From positions 186,001-250,000 of the forward strand of contig NZ_JAFBGL010000006.1 of NCBI RefSeq assembly GCF_016811075.1: a stretch of DNA of 64,000 nt, read 5' to 3'. Each line of letters starts with the position of its first letter. The stretch's first letter is position 1. Of the stretch, positions 43,674 to 52,572 are shown piece by piece. A program made the position numbers and the translations under genes. Under the pieces are notes generated by a model. That model ran no database searches. It saw only the letters and a list, made by a program, of their open reading frames with translations, and was not told the origin of the DNA. This DNA comes from Oceaniferula flava (lineage in GTDB: Bacteria > Verrucomicrobiota > Verrucomicrobiia > Verrucomicrobiales > Akkermansiaceae).

Positions 43674-44546
43674 TTAGGGGGCGGTTGGCTTCGGCGTCGT
43701 GGCGAAACCTTGCTGCTTCATCCACTTCAGGCAGAGGCCAGGCCAAGTTTTAATCTCCGCGTTGGGGCGTGAACCTCCCATGCCAAAGCCATGTCCACCA
43801 CTTGGGAAAATGTGTGCTTCTAACGAGGCATCCATGGCATTGAGCTTGGTCTTGAGCAGTTGACTGCTTGGGAAATAGGGATCGTTTTTGGCCACCGCGA
43901 GAAAGATCGGTGGGCTGTCCTTGGTGAAGTTTAGCTCCGGAGCCAGCTCCGTGGTGCTTTTTCCCTTCTGCAGATAGGCCGGGTAAATGAGGATGCCAAA
44001 GTTGGGCTGGGCGCTGAGGGGCTGGTAGGTTTTTTCATCGGGGTAATTCCGCGGGGGATTACCTAACAATGTGGCGGCAAGATGCCCGCCAGCGGAAAAT
44101 CCCATGACGCCGATCTGATGGGGGTCGAGTCCCCAGTCCTTGGCGTTGGCGCGGATCATGGTCATGGCGCGCTGTGCGTCCTGCAAGGGGGCGGCATGTT
44201 TCGGCTGTCCTTTGCGTCGGGGGACGCGGTATTTCAGTAGCACTGCCGTGACGCCCTGCTTGCTGAGCCACTTACAGAGGGCGGTGCCTTCATGGGCGAT
44301 AGCCAGCACGTTGTAGCCGCCGCCGGGGCAGACAAGGACGGCGGTGCCGGTCGCCTTGGATTTTTCCGGATGGTAGACTTCAAGTGTCGGCTTTGTGACC
44401 TCGCTGATACGCGTCATCGAGTCCTTTTTCTTGACGGTCTTTTCAGGCCCGGCCGTGGTTTCTCCGGGTGCCAAGCCTGGCCAGAGTGGGATGGGTGCGG
44501 CGTGGGCGCTGACGGTGAGGGTGAGCAGGAGGAGGATCTTTTTCAT
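43674..44546 (-). CDS. Exported alpha/beta hydrolase (acetylxylan-esterase-like)
   Basis: A 290-residue esterase from ATG 44546 with a signal peptide MKKILLLLTLTVSAHA. The oxyanion segment is VLVCPGGGYNVLA, the nucleophile elbow is MGFSAGGHLA, and the catalytic His is SGGHGFGMGG. This suits the BD-FAE / Axe7 esterase group acting on plant cell-wall acetyl or feruloyl esters. The ATG overlaps the upstream gene's TGA (ATGA), so the two are translationally coupled. Confidence 0.85.
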   Translation of the reverse strand: MKKILLLLTLTVSAHAAPIPLWPGLAPGETTAGPEKTVKKKDSMTRISEVTKPTLEVYHPEKSKATGTAVLVCPGGGYNVLAIAHEGTALCKWLSKQGVTAVLLKYRVPRRKGQPKHAAPLQDAQRAMTMIRANAKDWGLDPHQIGVMGFSAGGHLAATLLGNPPRNYPDEKTYQPLSAQPNFGILIYPAYLQKGKSTTELAPELNFTKDSPPIFLAVAKNDPYFPSSQLLKTKLNAMDASLEAHIFPSGGHGFGMGGSRPNAEIKTWPGLCLKWMKQQGFATTPKPTAP

Positions 44547-45667
44547 GACTTGGAAGCAGCCTCGGCTTCTTGGATCAATGCGTCCAGTGCTTTTTCCATG
44601 GCTTCGCCACGCAGTCCACGATGGCGGATCACGCCTTTGTGATCGATGATGTAGAGTGATGGCCAGGCTGAGACGTTCCAGCGGTCTGAGATTTTGAAGT
44701 CTTTTTGCTGATTGTTGAAGCTGCGCCAAGTGACGGTGCGTTTTTCCACCAGCTGCTTGAGCTTTGTGGGGTTGTCCGAGTTCACTCCGATCATTACGAA
44801 GGGGCGGTCTTGCCATTTCTCTACGAGCTTGCGCTCGTGAGGGACCATGGCCATGCAAGGGCCACACCAGCTGCCCCAGAAGGTGAGTTGAACCACCTTG
44901 CCTCGGTAATCACTGAGTTTGAAGATGGTGCCTGTGTGGTCGTCGCCGATGATTTCCGGTGCCTGACTGCCGACAGAGAGGTTGTTTTTCTCAAACATCA
45001 CGGCTGAAATGCGGCCCGCCAGTGATTTTGAGACTTCGGCCACGCGTGGGTTCTCATTGAGTTTGGTGAGAATAGCGAAGGCTTTGTCGAGATAGGCCTG
45101 CTTGGCCTCTGGGCTGAGCCGACGGTTGTATTTCGTGCGGTTCTGTAAATTGACGGCGAGATAATACTGGCAGAAATAGCGGGTGTCCTCGCGGTTGGTT
45201 TGATCATGCAGTGTTTGCAGTGCCTTTGCCTGATCTTCGGAAAATCCGCGCGACAGCGAACGGGCGTAGAGGTTGATGATGGGATCGTCCAAGTAGTGCG
45301 CCTTGAACAGATCGGCGATCTCGCCTAGCTGATCACGGGTGCGGCATTTGCTGAGCGACCAGGTGAGCCCCTTTTTAGACATGGCGTCGTTGGGGTTTTT
45401 GACCACCTCGGTGAGAATTCGGTCGATGTAAGGGCCCGATGCCGGCATTTGGCGATACAGGGCGCTTGCTTTGCTTTTGTCCTTCAGAGCTTTGATCTTA
45501 TCGGTGATCTCGACCTCCGCGGTGTTGAATTCGGTCATGTTTTTCTCGATGACTGCGGCGGAGAATGAGGCCTTTGCGGTGGCGGGTGCATTCTCGGCCT
45601 CCGGTGCTGCGGCACTCAGTCCGGTCAATGGGGCGAACAGGGCGCAGATCAGGATCTTCGGGTTCAT
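44543..45667 (-). CDS. Exported TlpA-like thioredoxin protein
   Basis: A 374-residue exported redox protein from ATG 45667, with signal NPKILICALFAPLTGLSAAA. The N-terminal 215 residues are helical (ITDKIKALKDKSKASAL and tandem charged helices). The C-terminal TlpA-like domain (about 235-370) has the SDYRGKVVQLTFWGSWCGPC motif, active site W-C-G-P-C, and the cis-Pro strand WNVSAWPSLYII. It probably supplies reductant for cytochrome maturation or protein repair. Its stop overlaps the start of the esterase gene by four bases. Confidence 0.85.
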   Translation of the reverse strand: MNPKILICALFAPLTGLSAAAPEAENAPATAKASFSAAVIEKNMTEFNTAEVEITDKIKALKDKSKASALYRQMPASGPYIDRILTEVVKNPNDAMSKKGLTWSLSKCRTRDQLGEIADLFKAHYLDDPIINLYARSLSRGFSEDQAKALQTLHDQTNREDTRYFCQYYLAVNLQNRTKYNRRLSPEAKQAYLDKAFAILTKLNENPRVAEVSKSLAGRISAVMFEKNNLSVGSQAPEIIGDDHTGTIFKLSDYRGKVVQLTFWGSWCGPCMAMVPHERKLVEKWQDRPFVMIGVNSDNPTKLKQLVEKRTVTWRSFNNQQKDFKISDRWNVSAWPSLYIIDHKGVIRHRGLRGEAMEKALDALIQEAEAASKS

Positions 45668-45789
45668 GAATCTTGAGTAATCCTGTTTGGATTCCCTTGC
45701 AAATAGAAAGCAGCGCATTGGCGGATCCTTGAGTGGCGAGGCATTTTTTAGCGTTGGAAATTTCATCGACCGGTCCTAGGGTCGCGCTC

Positions 45790-46572
45790 ATGCCAGACAT
45801 CCATCCGAGTGCCATTGTCAGTGACCAAGCAACCCTAGCTGATGACGTCACCGTGGGGCCCTTTTCCATCATCGATGCCGGAGTAAATATCGGGGCAGGC
45901 TGCCAAATTGGTGCTCATGTATGGGTGACCGGTAACACCGTGATGGGGGCTGACAATCATATTGGATACGGGTCAATTGTCGGCACGGACCCTCAGGACG
46001 CTTCTTTTGACTCATCGTTGGAAAGCAATGTGGTGCTTGGCGATGGCAATCGGATCCGGGAGTATGTCACCATCCACCGCAGCACCGCGGCCGGAGGCAG
46101 CACGACGGTGGGGAACTCGAACTTTCTGATGACCGGGGTGCATCTGGCGCACGATGTTCAGATGGGCGATTTCAATAACCTCGCGAACAATGTGCTGCTC
46201 GCCGGTCACATCATCATCGGCAACCGAGTCTTTCTCGGTGGTGGTGCCGCTTTTCACCAATTTCTTCACATTGGCGACTTTGCCATTGTGCAGGGGAATT
46301 CCGCCATCAGCCGTGACGTGCCGCCATTTTGCACCGCGCACGGGCGGAACGAACTGGCCGGGCTGAACGTGATCGGTCTGCGTCGCGGTGGTTTCAGCGC
46401 GGAAGATCGGGCCGATATCAAGAGGGCCTATCAACTTCTGTTCCGCAGTGGTGGTAACCTGCGTGAAGCCTTGGCCGAAGCTGAAAACCGCAGCTGGTGT
46501 GATGCTGCCGAGGTGCTACTGGCCGCCGCCCGTCATCCCTCCCGTAAGGGCTTGATCACAGGTAAGTCCTGA
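45790..46572 (+). CDS. lpxA: UDP-N-acetylglucosamine acyltransferase
   Basis: First enzyme of lipid A synthesis, transferring a hydroxyacyl group to UDP-GlcNAc. The 260-residue protein is a left-handed parallel beta helix of hexapeptide repeats (ADDVTVGPFSIID, GAGCQIGAHVWVTG). The catalytic His is H121 in GVHLAHDV, matching E. coli H125. The start MPDIHPSAIV at 45790 is the family N-terminus. The presence of lpxA supports a Gram-negative outer membrane. It is convergent with the second amidase. Confidence 0.93.
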   Translation: MPDIHPSAIVSDQATLADDVTVGPFSIIDAGVNIGAGCQIGAHVWVTGNTVMGADNHIGYGSIVGTDPQDASFDSSLESNVVLGDGNRIREYVTIHRSTAAGGSTTVGNSNFLMTGVHLAHDVQMGDFNNLANNVLLAGHIIIGNRVFLGGGAAFHQFLHIGDFAIVQGNSAISRDVPPFCTAHGRNELAGLNVIGLRRGGFSAEDRADIKRAYQLLFRSGGNLREALAEAENRSWCDAAEVLLAAARHPSRKGLITGKS

Positions 46573-46598
46573 TTGATCCGATCGCTGATGCAGCGTAA

Positions 46599-47213
46599 TT
46601 ATCGGCTGCGTTTGTAGCTCAAAATCCCTTCACCGATGCCCTCGGCAATGGATTGCCGGAACCAGCCTTTTTTCATCCGGTTGCGCTCGCTGCTGTTGGA
46701 AACGAAGCCTCCTTCCACGAGGATGGCGGGGTTCTTGGAATGGCGCAGGACGTAGAACCGGGCATACTTCACGCCACGGTTGATGGTGGCGATCTTGGAC
46801 ATCATTTTCGACTGCACGTGAGTGGCGAGTTTTTTACCTTCGGCCCCATAATAAAAAGTTTCCAAGCCATGGGGGCTGGTCTTGCTCGCGTGGTTGTAGT
46901 GGATGCTGACGAAGATGGAGTTCCTGTATTTATTGCCGAAACTGGCGCGTCCGGGGAGCGAAATGAAGACGTCGCTGCGGCGGGTCATTTTCGTCCGAAT
47001 ACCTCGTTGCTTGAGCCAATATTCGAGCCTCAGCGCGGTATCTAGCGCCAGGTGTTTCTCGTATACTTTGCCGCTGAGACCTCCTTTGTCATGGCCTCCG
47101 TGTCCGGCATCAATGATGACGTAACGAAAATTCTTCGCTTGGGCGAGGCCGGCGAAGAGAGCGAGAGCGAGGAGGATGATCAGCGGGGTTTTGTGCGTTG
47201 GGCGGGAGATCAT
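46599..47213 (-). CDS. N-acetylmuramoyl-L-alanine amidase (Amidase_3), second copy
   Basis: A 204-residue exported amidase, paralogous to the gene at 42535. Signal TPLIILLALALFAGLAQA. Zinc ligands are in VIIDAGHGGHDKG, KVYEK and SIHYNH; the catalytic Glu is in ILVEGGFVSN. The TRRSDVFISL block is identical to its paralogue. The nearby copy suggests local duplication, then divergence. It is the last gene of a run of minus-strand genes from 51144. Confidence 0.88.
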   Translation of the reverse strand: MISRPTHKTPLIILLALALFAGLAQAKNFRYVIIDAGHGGHDKGGLSGKVYEKHLALDTALRLEYWLKQRGIRTKMTRRSDVFISLPGRASFGNKYRNSIFVSIHYNHASKTSPHGLETFYYGAEGKKLATHVQSKMMSKIATINRGVKYARFYVLRHSKNPAILVEGGFVSNSSERNRMKKGWFRQSIAEGIGEGILSYKRSR

Positions 47214-47295
47214 TCAGCGTGTGGCGGTGGATTGGCTGGAAGTGAAGTGGGGCGAAGTTGAGGAGAGCAGAAGGGGCGCTGGAGGCGCGGTCAGG

Positions 47296-48186
47296 CTATT
47301 TATACATGAACGGAGGGCGTTCGGAAATGTTGCGAATTATTTTCCGTTTCTCTGCCTCTGCCTTGGGGTTGTAGGGCACACTGCCGGCAACTTGAACTTC
47401 ACCATTCCCAAAGGCCATCAGACGAGGGTCTCCGGAGGCTCCTCGTTTGTGGTAGCTGGACGAGAGCACCTGGCCGTTCGGTGAGATGATCGTGTGGGCG
47501 AAGAGGTTGGGTTTCACCTGGTAGAGCGCGTGCATGTTGCTTTTGCCATCGAGAGTGGCTTTGGGGCGGCGGAAATTGATCACCTTGCCGAGTGGCTGGG
47601 TGGCAATGTGGCGGCCGTTGTTTTGATTGAAGATCTGGGCATAGAGTTCGTGACCTTGGTTGGCCGAGAAGTTTACCAATTTATACTCACGGATTTGACC
47701 TGGTTGGCTGGGAAGTCCGGCGCGCTGAACCCAGACGGCACGACCTCCGGTGACGGTGAAGTGCACCCGGTTCGAGGTGTAACCATTGGTGGTGGACCCC
47801 GGCATTCTGACCGCTGCGGTGCAGGTGTAGTTCCCCATGTTCCCCAGTGCGTAGGTGGTGGAAAGGGTGATGGTGCGGGCGACCGTTTGGCCGACCGGGA
47901 TGACGGTGGGGCGATAGCTGATGCGGCGTGCGGGTGGGACCACGCGACCGCGAGAGGTCATCTGAAAGCTAAGCCATGAAAGGTGGCTATTTCCCGAGAG
48001 CACCAGCTGCCGACCGGAGTGGTTGGTGATGTGGATGGTGGCGGTCACCGGCTCGTTGAGCAGGTAGTTCGTCTTGTTCATCTTCATCACTACAGCCACC
48101 TGGGCATGCGCCTGAACGAAGGCGAATAGGCCGAACAGGATAGCCAGTAGCGTGCGATGGCGGGGTGTGGTGGACTGGAAATTCAT
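47296..48186 (-). CDS. Secreted protein of unknown function with Ig-like N-terminal region
   Basis: A 296-residue protein with a signal peptide (LLAILFGLFAFVQAHA). Residues 25-140 (YLLNEPVTATIHITNHSGRQ, then LVLSG) resemble an extracellular Ig-like, BsuPI-type beta domain. Residues 155-296 have a second beta-rich region with several YRV/ALYQVK strands. No family is assigned. It lies 36 bases downstream of the pseudokinase-SUMF1 gene on the same strand and could be a partner of it. Confidence 0.7.
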   Translation of the reverse strand: MNFQSTTPRHRTLLAILFGLFAFVQAHAQVAVVMKMNKTNYLLNEPVTATIHITNHSGRQLVLSGNSHLSWLSFQMTSRGRVVPPARRISYRPTVIPVGQTVARTITLSTTYALGNMGNYTCTAAVRMPGSTTNGYTSNRVHFTVTGGRAVWVQRAGLPSQPGQIREYKLVNFSANQGHELYAQIFNQNNGRHIATQPLGKVINFRRPKATLDGKSNMHALYQVKPNLFAHTIISPNGQVLSSSYHKRGASGDPRLMAFGNGEVQVAGSVPYNPKAEAEKRKIIRNISERPPFMYK

Positions 48187-48222
48187 AGGTGCTTACTGAT
48201 GTAGGAAATTCAGGGCCTGCCG

Positions 48223-49767
48223 TCAATCACCCTCTGAGCTGCGTTCAGGGGAGACTCCGCAGGTGCGGAAGCCGAGGTCCGGGCGGCGCAGGCTACGATC
48301 GTCCACCCACTCGTGGGCGCGGGCGCCGTATTTGGGCTTCAGGTAGGAGGCTCCGCAGAGGATGAAGCGGGCCGGCTTCGAGGGATCGGCGGGGTCGAAG
48401 ACCGCCTTGCGAGTCCACTCGCTGACATTGCCTGCCATGCCGTGGACACCGAGCGAGGTTTTTTCCGTTTGATCGACCGCTTTCCAGCCGGTGCCGCCTA
48501 GTTTGGCAGGGTCCGCGCCGGCAGAACAGGAGCCATACCACTCGTCACGTGTTGGCAGGCGGTGGCCTTTCCACTCGGCATAGGCATAGGCATCCCACCA
48601 GTCGATTCCTACCACCGGGTAGTTCAGGTCCACCGGCAGGCCATTCCATTGACCTCCGGCGCTGGCTTCGGCGTAGAGCGAGTCCCAATCGTCCGGGAGA
48701 TGGTCGGTTTTTTCCTCTGGCTGGTCGTCGTGCTGATAGACGGCGCGTTGCTCTGGGCTGATGACCGAGAGGGCGTTGAGGAATTTGGCATACTCGCCGA
48801 TGGTGACTTCATGCGCACCGATCCAGAATTCATTCATCGTTACGGTCGTGCCCAGTGGTCCGGGGTATTGACCCGCGGGGATGCGGACGAGGTCCTCGAG
48901 CTGGCGTTCAGGTGGGGCGACTTTGCGGTTAGAGAGGTAATAGACCAGGCCAATGACAATCGCGAGGGTGGCCACGGCGATGGCGATCTTGGCGATAGTG
49001 GCACTGGAAATGAGCGGCCGCATCGGCATGGTCGAGCTAGCAATCTTGGCCTTGTTTCTTGGCTCGGCCAGCTGGCGCTCGATGCCGTCGGCCAGCTCGT
49101 AGATTTGATCCCAGCTCAATGGCTGGTCACGGTGGCCGTCTGCCATGAAGCCGAGTAGCGAGTCGGTGCGGGTCGAGCCCGGTTGGTTCGGCGTCAGCAA
49201 GTCCCGCAGTAACTGACCTAACAGTTGCTTGTCCTGCGTGGCAACTGATGGGTCTGGCTCGCCACTAATCGCCATGTTGACGAGTCGCGCGTGGAACTTT
49301 TCATCGATGATGACATCATGGGCAGTCAGCGGTAGGGTGGCGATCCCCTGGCTTTCTAGACTTTTAGAGGTATCGGCCAGGCTGCGAATGATGCGTGCCA
49401 TCTGCAGTGGCGGAATACTGAGCCCCTGCTCGTAATGCTCGCTGAGTGGCTGACCGGGGAGTTTTTCGCGGGCAAAGAAACATTGTCCCTCAGAGTGGAT
49501 GGCTTCTAACACTGAGCTGATCAGCGGGTGATCAACCGTGGCCTTGGCTCGCACATCTTCAAGGAAAGGCTCGGTGAGTGTGGGGTCATTACGTTGTTCT
49601 CCGTAGAGATTGCAAATGATTACTTCGCGCTGCACGGAGACCTGTGTGGCGTGCCAGGTAGCGGTCGCCTTGCCCTGATAGATGAGCTTGCCAATCTTGT
49701 AATCACCCATCTCCCGGCCTTCGGTGAGGTCTTCGGGAGTCAGCGCATTTTGAGTATCTGTGGACAT
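48223..49767 (-). CDS. Pseudokinase fused to a SUMF1/FGE-like domain
   Basis: A 514-residue protein from ATG 49767. Residues 15-205 have the layout of a protein-kinase domain (GDYKIGKLIYQGKATATWHA; LPGQPLSEHYEQGLSIPPLQ) but lack a proper catalytic loop: the HRD region reads AHDVIID and DFG reads LVNMAIS, so it should be inactive. A membrane helix lies at about 250-275 (AKIAIAVATLAIVIGLVYYL). A formylglycine-generating-enzyme/EgtB-like fold follows at about 290-510 (IPAGQYPGPLG; VGIDWWDAYAYAEWKGHRLP; MAGNVSEWTRKA). The usual C-x4-C copper pair is absent (CGASYLKPKYG), so it is unlikely to mature the sulfatases. It may bind cell-surface ligands. Confidence 0.82.
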   Translation of the reverse strand: MSTDTQNALTPEDLTEGREMGDYKIGKLIYQGKATATWHATQVSVQREVIICNLYGEQRNDPTLTEPFLEDVRAKATVDHPLISSVLEAIHSEGQCFFAREKLPGQPLSEHYEQGLSIPPLQMARIIRSLADTSKSLESQGIATLPLTAHDVIIDEKFHARLVNMAISGEPDPSVATQDKQLLGQLLRDLLTPNQPGSTRTDSLLGFMADGHRDQPLSWDQIYELADGIERQLAEPRNKAKIASSTMPMRPLISSATIAKIAIAVATLAIVIGLVYYLSNRKVAPPERQLEDLVRIPAGQYPGPLGTTVTMNEFWIGAHEVTIGEYAKFLNALSVISPEQRAVYQHDDQPEEKTDHLPDDWDSLYAEASAGGQWNGLPVDLNYPVVGIDWWDAYAYAEWKGHRLPTRDEWYGSCSAGADPAKLGGTGWKAVDQTEKTSLGVHGMAGNVSEWTRKAVFDPADPSKPARFILCGASYLKPKYGARAHEWVDDRSLRRPDLGFRTCGVSPERSSEGD

Positions 49768-49917
49768 GGTGTGAGGATAGGACTGCCTGGCGAGGCTCAA
49801 GTCCCGCGCATGCTAGCCTATCCCCATATACACGCAAAGAGGATTAGGGGAAATTTCCACCCGATTTCTGACATGTAGACCTCTCTGGCTGTTTTTCCGG
49901 TTAGACAAGGTGGCCTG

Positions 49918-51144
49918 TTAGCGTGTTGGCAGCGGGGGCAGGCGTGGATCGTCTCCATAGCCGCCGTTGAGGTCCGGCAGCAGGCTGTTGTTGTCCAGTG
50001 GAAGATCGAGCGGGAGGTCGTCCAGTGGGTCGCCAGGGCGAGGTTCGGGGAGAGGGCGCATTTTCCCACCGTGCACCGCATTGAGTCGGCGGGGATGGGC
50101 TTGCTGATCGATCACTTCACCTTCATAAATGAGTTCCACCACGTAACCGTAGAATTCGCGTCGACCTAACAAATGGGCATCTGCCAAGTCCGCCTCGGGG
50201 ATGGCGTAGGACACCTGCAAGGTTTCTTCGTTACCGGGGTTTTGCCAATCGACTTGGTTATCGCCCCACGCAGGAGTGATCACGGCATTGGTATCGGCTT
50301 TGACAATTTCCCCGCCGTTCACACGATCATAGAAGTGCACTTGCACCTCGACGTCGTCCGGGTTGATCACCTTATCTGGGCGCGCCAGCAGAGTGATCGA
50401 AACATCGACGTGACGACCTGCGAGTGGTCCCCTGGCCTTGCGTGTTTTCATCGGGCCGATAGCGATGGCGTTTTTCTGCGTGCCCATGCCCATTCCCTTG
50501 ATTAATTTGGCGGCGGCCAGGCGATAAAAGACGCCGGCTTTGATCCCCATTTGTTGGATCTGTTGGTAGTGGTCGGCCGCCTTGGGATAGATTCCCATGT
50601 CTTCGAACAAGAGCGCTTTGTGATACATGACTGCTGGCTCGGCAGGATCGATCCTGCCAGCTTCATCCAGCTTCAGCATCGCCCGCATGACATCGCCATC
50701 GAGTTGGATGGATCGCGCTTCTTGCACCAAGCGTTCCACCCGAGGGTTGGCAATCGGCTGGTGCATGTTCATCAGCTCGGCAGGGAGTGCTGGAGCGGGG
50801 ATCGCCGGGCGTGGGCGGGCTGGGGTGGCTGGCACTCTCAGTGGTGCCGGTGGGTAATCGGCCGGAGTATCTGACACGCTGGCGAGGATTTCGGCCAGAG
50901 TTCGCGGTTCGATAGGCTTCGGAGCGGCACTCACTGTAACTCGAGGCCGTTCCTCAACCTGCGCCACCTCCAAGGGCTGCCCGCTGCGCACGGTCAGGGC
51001 GGTCCCCACGGTGATCAACTGGGCAAAGGCGATCAGCGCCAATAGCCAGCAAGCGATGGGGAAGGTGGGTCGCCGGTGACGACTGGGAGAGGGCGCATTA
51101 GCCGACTGGTGATCAGTCACTTGTGCGCGAGTGGATTGACTCAT
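49918..51144 (-). CDS. Membrane-anchored protein with TPR-like repeats, unknown
   Basis: A 408-residue protein. One membrane helix lies at about 29-51 (IACWLLALIAFAQLITVGTA), so it is a type II anchor. A Pro-rich linker reaches residue 125. Residues 140-215 look like two or three tetratricopeptide helices (AMLKLDEAGRIDPAEPAVMY; GIYPKAADHYQQIQQ). A beta-rich domain at 220-360 (DVSITLLARPDKVINPDDVE) and an acidic tail follow. No family assigned. It is the first of the minus-strand run that includes the pseudokinase gene, 150 bases away. Confidence 0.72.
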   Translation of the reverse strand: MSQSTRAQVTDHQSANAPSPSRHRRPTFPIACWLLALIAFAQLITVGTALTVRSGQPLEVAQVEERPRVTVSAAPKPIEPRTLAEILASVSDTPADYPPAPLRVPATPARPRPAIPAPALPAELMNMHQPIANPRVERLVQEARSIQLDGDVMRAMLKLDEAGRIDPAEPAVMYHKALLFEDMGIYPKAADHYQQIQQMGIKAGVFYRLAAAKLIKGMGMGTQKNAIAIGPMKTRKARGPLAGRHVDVSITLLARPDKVINPDDVEVQVHFYDRVNGGEIVKADTNAVITPAWGDNQVDWQNPGNEETLQVSYAIPEADLADAHLLGRREFYGYVVELIYEGEVIDQQAHPRRLNAVHGGKMRPLPEPRPGDPLDDLPLDLPLDNNSLLPDLNGGYGDDPRLPPLPTR

Positions 51145-51261
51145 AGGTGGCGGGCACTCTAGGAAATCCCCTCCGCCGATGTCAATACGGGAAAATCTCC
51201 ACGGTGGGGGACAAAGGAATCCTTGCGCAGACAGGGCTTTCCACCTTCATTGGCCATAGGC

Positions 51262-52560
51262 ATGCCGCAAGATACGAGTTCAGGAAATGTTGAACCGCCC
51301 CGTCCGCTTGAGCTGGAGATGACTCCGGCCGAGGTGGCGGCGGCCTTGCAGCATCTGCCGGGGATCACCTTTTTTGACACCTCCGGGAACTTGCCCTCCC
51401 GCAGTCATGCTCCGGTATCCATCGTGGCTGCCCGACCGCGGCAGCTGATTTCCGGTGATATTCATCAGGCGGCGGATGTGCAGCGTCTGCGCGAGGCATT
51501 GGCCGGTTGGCAGGTGCACGCCCCATCGCTGGGCTTTCCAGCTGGAGGTGCCTGTGGCTGGATTGATTACGAAGGGGCGTTCTGCTTTGGCATCTATCCG
51601 GAAATGTTGATCTATCAGCACGACCGCCAATGCTGGTGGCAGTGCGGTCGGCTCAGTGAGGAACTGCGTGAGCCTGCGGCCCCATCCTCATTGCCTGCCA
51701 TCAGCGAGTTCACACCGTCGACCACGAAGGCGCAGTATGAAGATGGGGTGCGCCGCATTCACGAATACATTGCCGCTGGCGATATCTACCAGGTGAACCT
51801 CACCCAGCGCTTCTCGGCCCCGCTTTCGCACGCAGAGGGGTCGCTTTTTCCTCTCTACGAGCAGCTGCGGCAGCGCACTCCCTCGCCATTGGCCATCTGG
51901 ATGAAGTTGGCGGAGCGCGAGGTCCTTTCGTCGTCGCCGGAAACTTTCCTGCGCATGAGTGGGCGGCAAATCGAGACCCGTCCGATCAAGGGCACCCGTC
52001 CGCGCTATGCTGATCCAGAACGCGACGCCGCCTCCGCCAGCGAGCTACTGGCCTCCGAGAAAGAGAAAGCCGAGCTCATCATGATCACCGATCTTGAGCG
52101 CAACGATCTCGGGCAGGTTTGTGAATTTGGCTCGGTCCGGGTGGCCGACATGCTGGCGCTGGAGAAGCTGGAGCAAGTTTATCATCTGGTTTCCACCGTC
52201 ACCGGGACGCTGCGGGAGGAAATCGACCACCTCGATGCCCTGGCGGCCTGTTTCCCCGGCGGGAGTATTACCGGAGCCCCGAAGAAGCGCTCCATGGAGA
52301 TCATCGAGGAACTGGAGCCGGTGCCGCGCGGACTCTACACAGGGGCGATCGGCTACCTCGGTTTCAATGGGGAAAGTCAGTTTAACATCCCCATCCGCAC
52401 TCTTGTTAGGGAAAACGAGACCTTGCACTACCATGTGGGAGCGGGCATCGTTGCCGACTCGGATCCCGCCGCTGAGTATCAAGAGACCTTGGACAAGGCA
52501 AAGGGGATCCGACTGGCTATCGAGCAGTTTCAGACGTCGATGCCGGATCTTTCCTCCTAA
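51262..52560 (+). CDS. pabB: Aminodeoxychorismate synthase component I
   Basis: Makes 4-amino-4-deoxychorismate for folate, with a glutamine amidotransferase (PabA) that is not in this window. The 432-residue protein from ATG 51262 has the chorismate-enzyme block: PIKGTRPRYADPERD near residue 245, then LITDLERNDLG (read as MITDLERNDLGQVCEFG), GGSITGAPKKRSMEIIEELE and the C-terminal VGAGIVADSDP. The Trp-dependent N-terminal domain is shorter than in TrpE, so PabB is favoured. An anthranilate synthase is the alternative. Confidence 0.88.
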   Translation: MPQDTSSGNVEPPRPLELEMTPAEVAAALQHLPGITFFDTSGNLPSRSHAPVSIVAARPRQLISGDIHQAADVQRLREALAGWQVHAPSLGFPAGGACGWIDYEGAFCFGIYPEMLIYQHDRQCWWQCGRLSEELREPAAPSSLPAISEFTPSTTKAQYEDGVRRIHEYIAAGDIYQVNLTQRFSAPLSHAEGSLFPLYEQLRQRTPSPLAIWMKLAEREVLSSSPETFLRMSGRQIETRPIKGTRPRYADPERDAASASELLASEKEKAELIMITDLERNDLGQVCEFGSVRVADMLALEKLEQVYHLVSTVTGTLREEIDHLDALAACFPGGSITGAPKKRSMEIIEELEPVPRGLYTGAIGYLGFNGESQFNIPIRTLVRENETLHYHVGAGIVADSDPAAEYQETLDKAKGIRLAIEQFQTSMPDLSS

Positions 52561-52572
52561 TCACACTTACCG

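Noticed and set aside
48223-49767. Considered as the formylglycine-generating enzyme for the sulfatases
   Set aside because: The C-terminal fold lacks the two catalytic cysteines, so the maturase is probably elsewhere.
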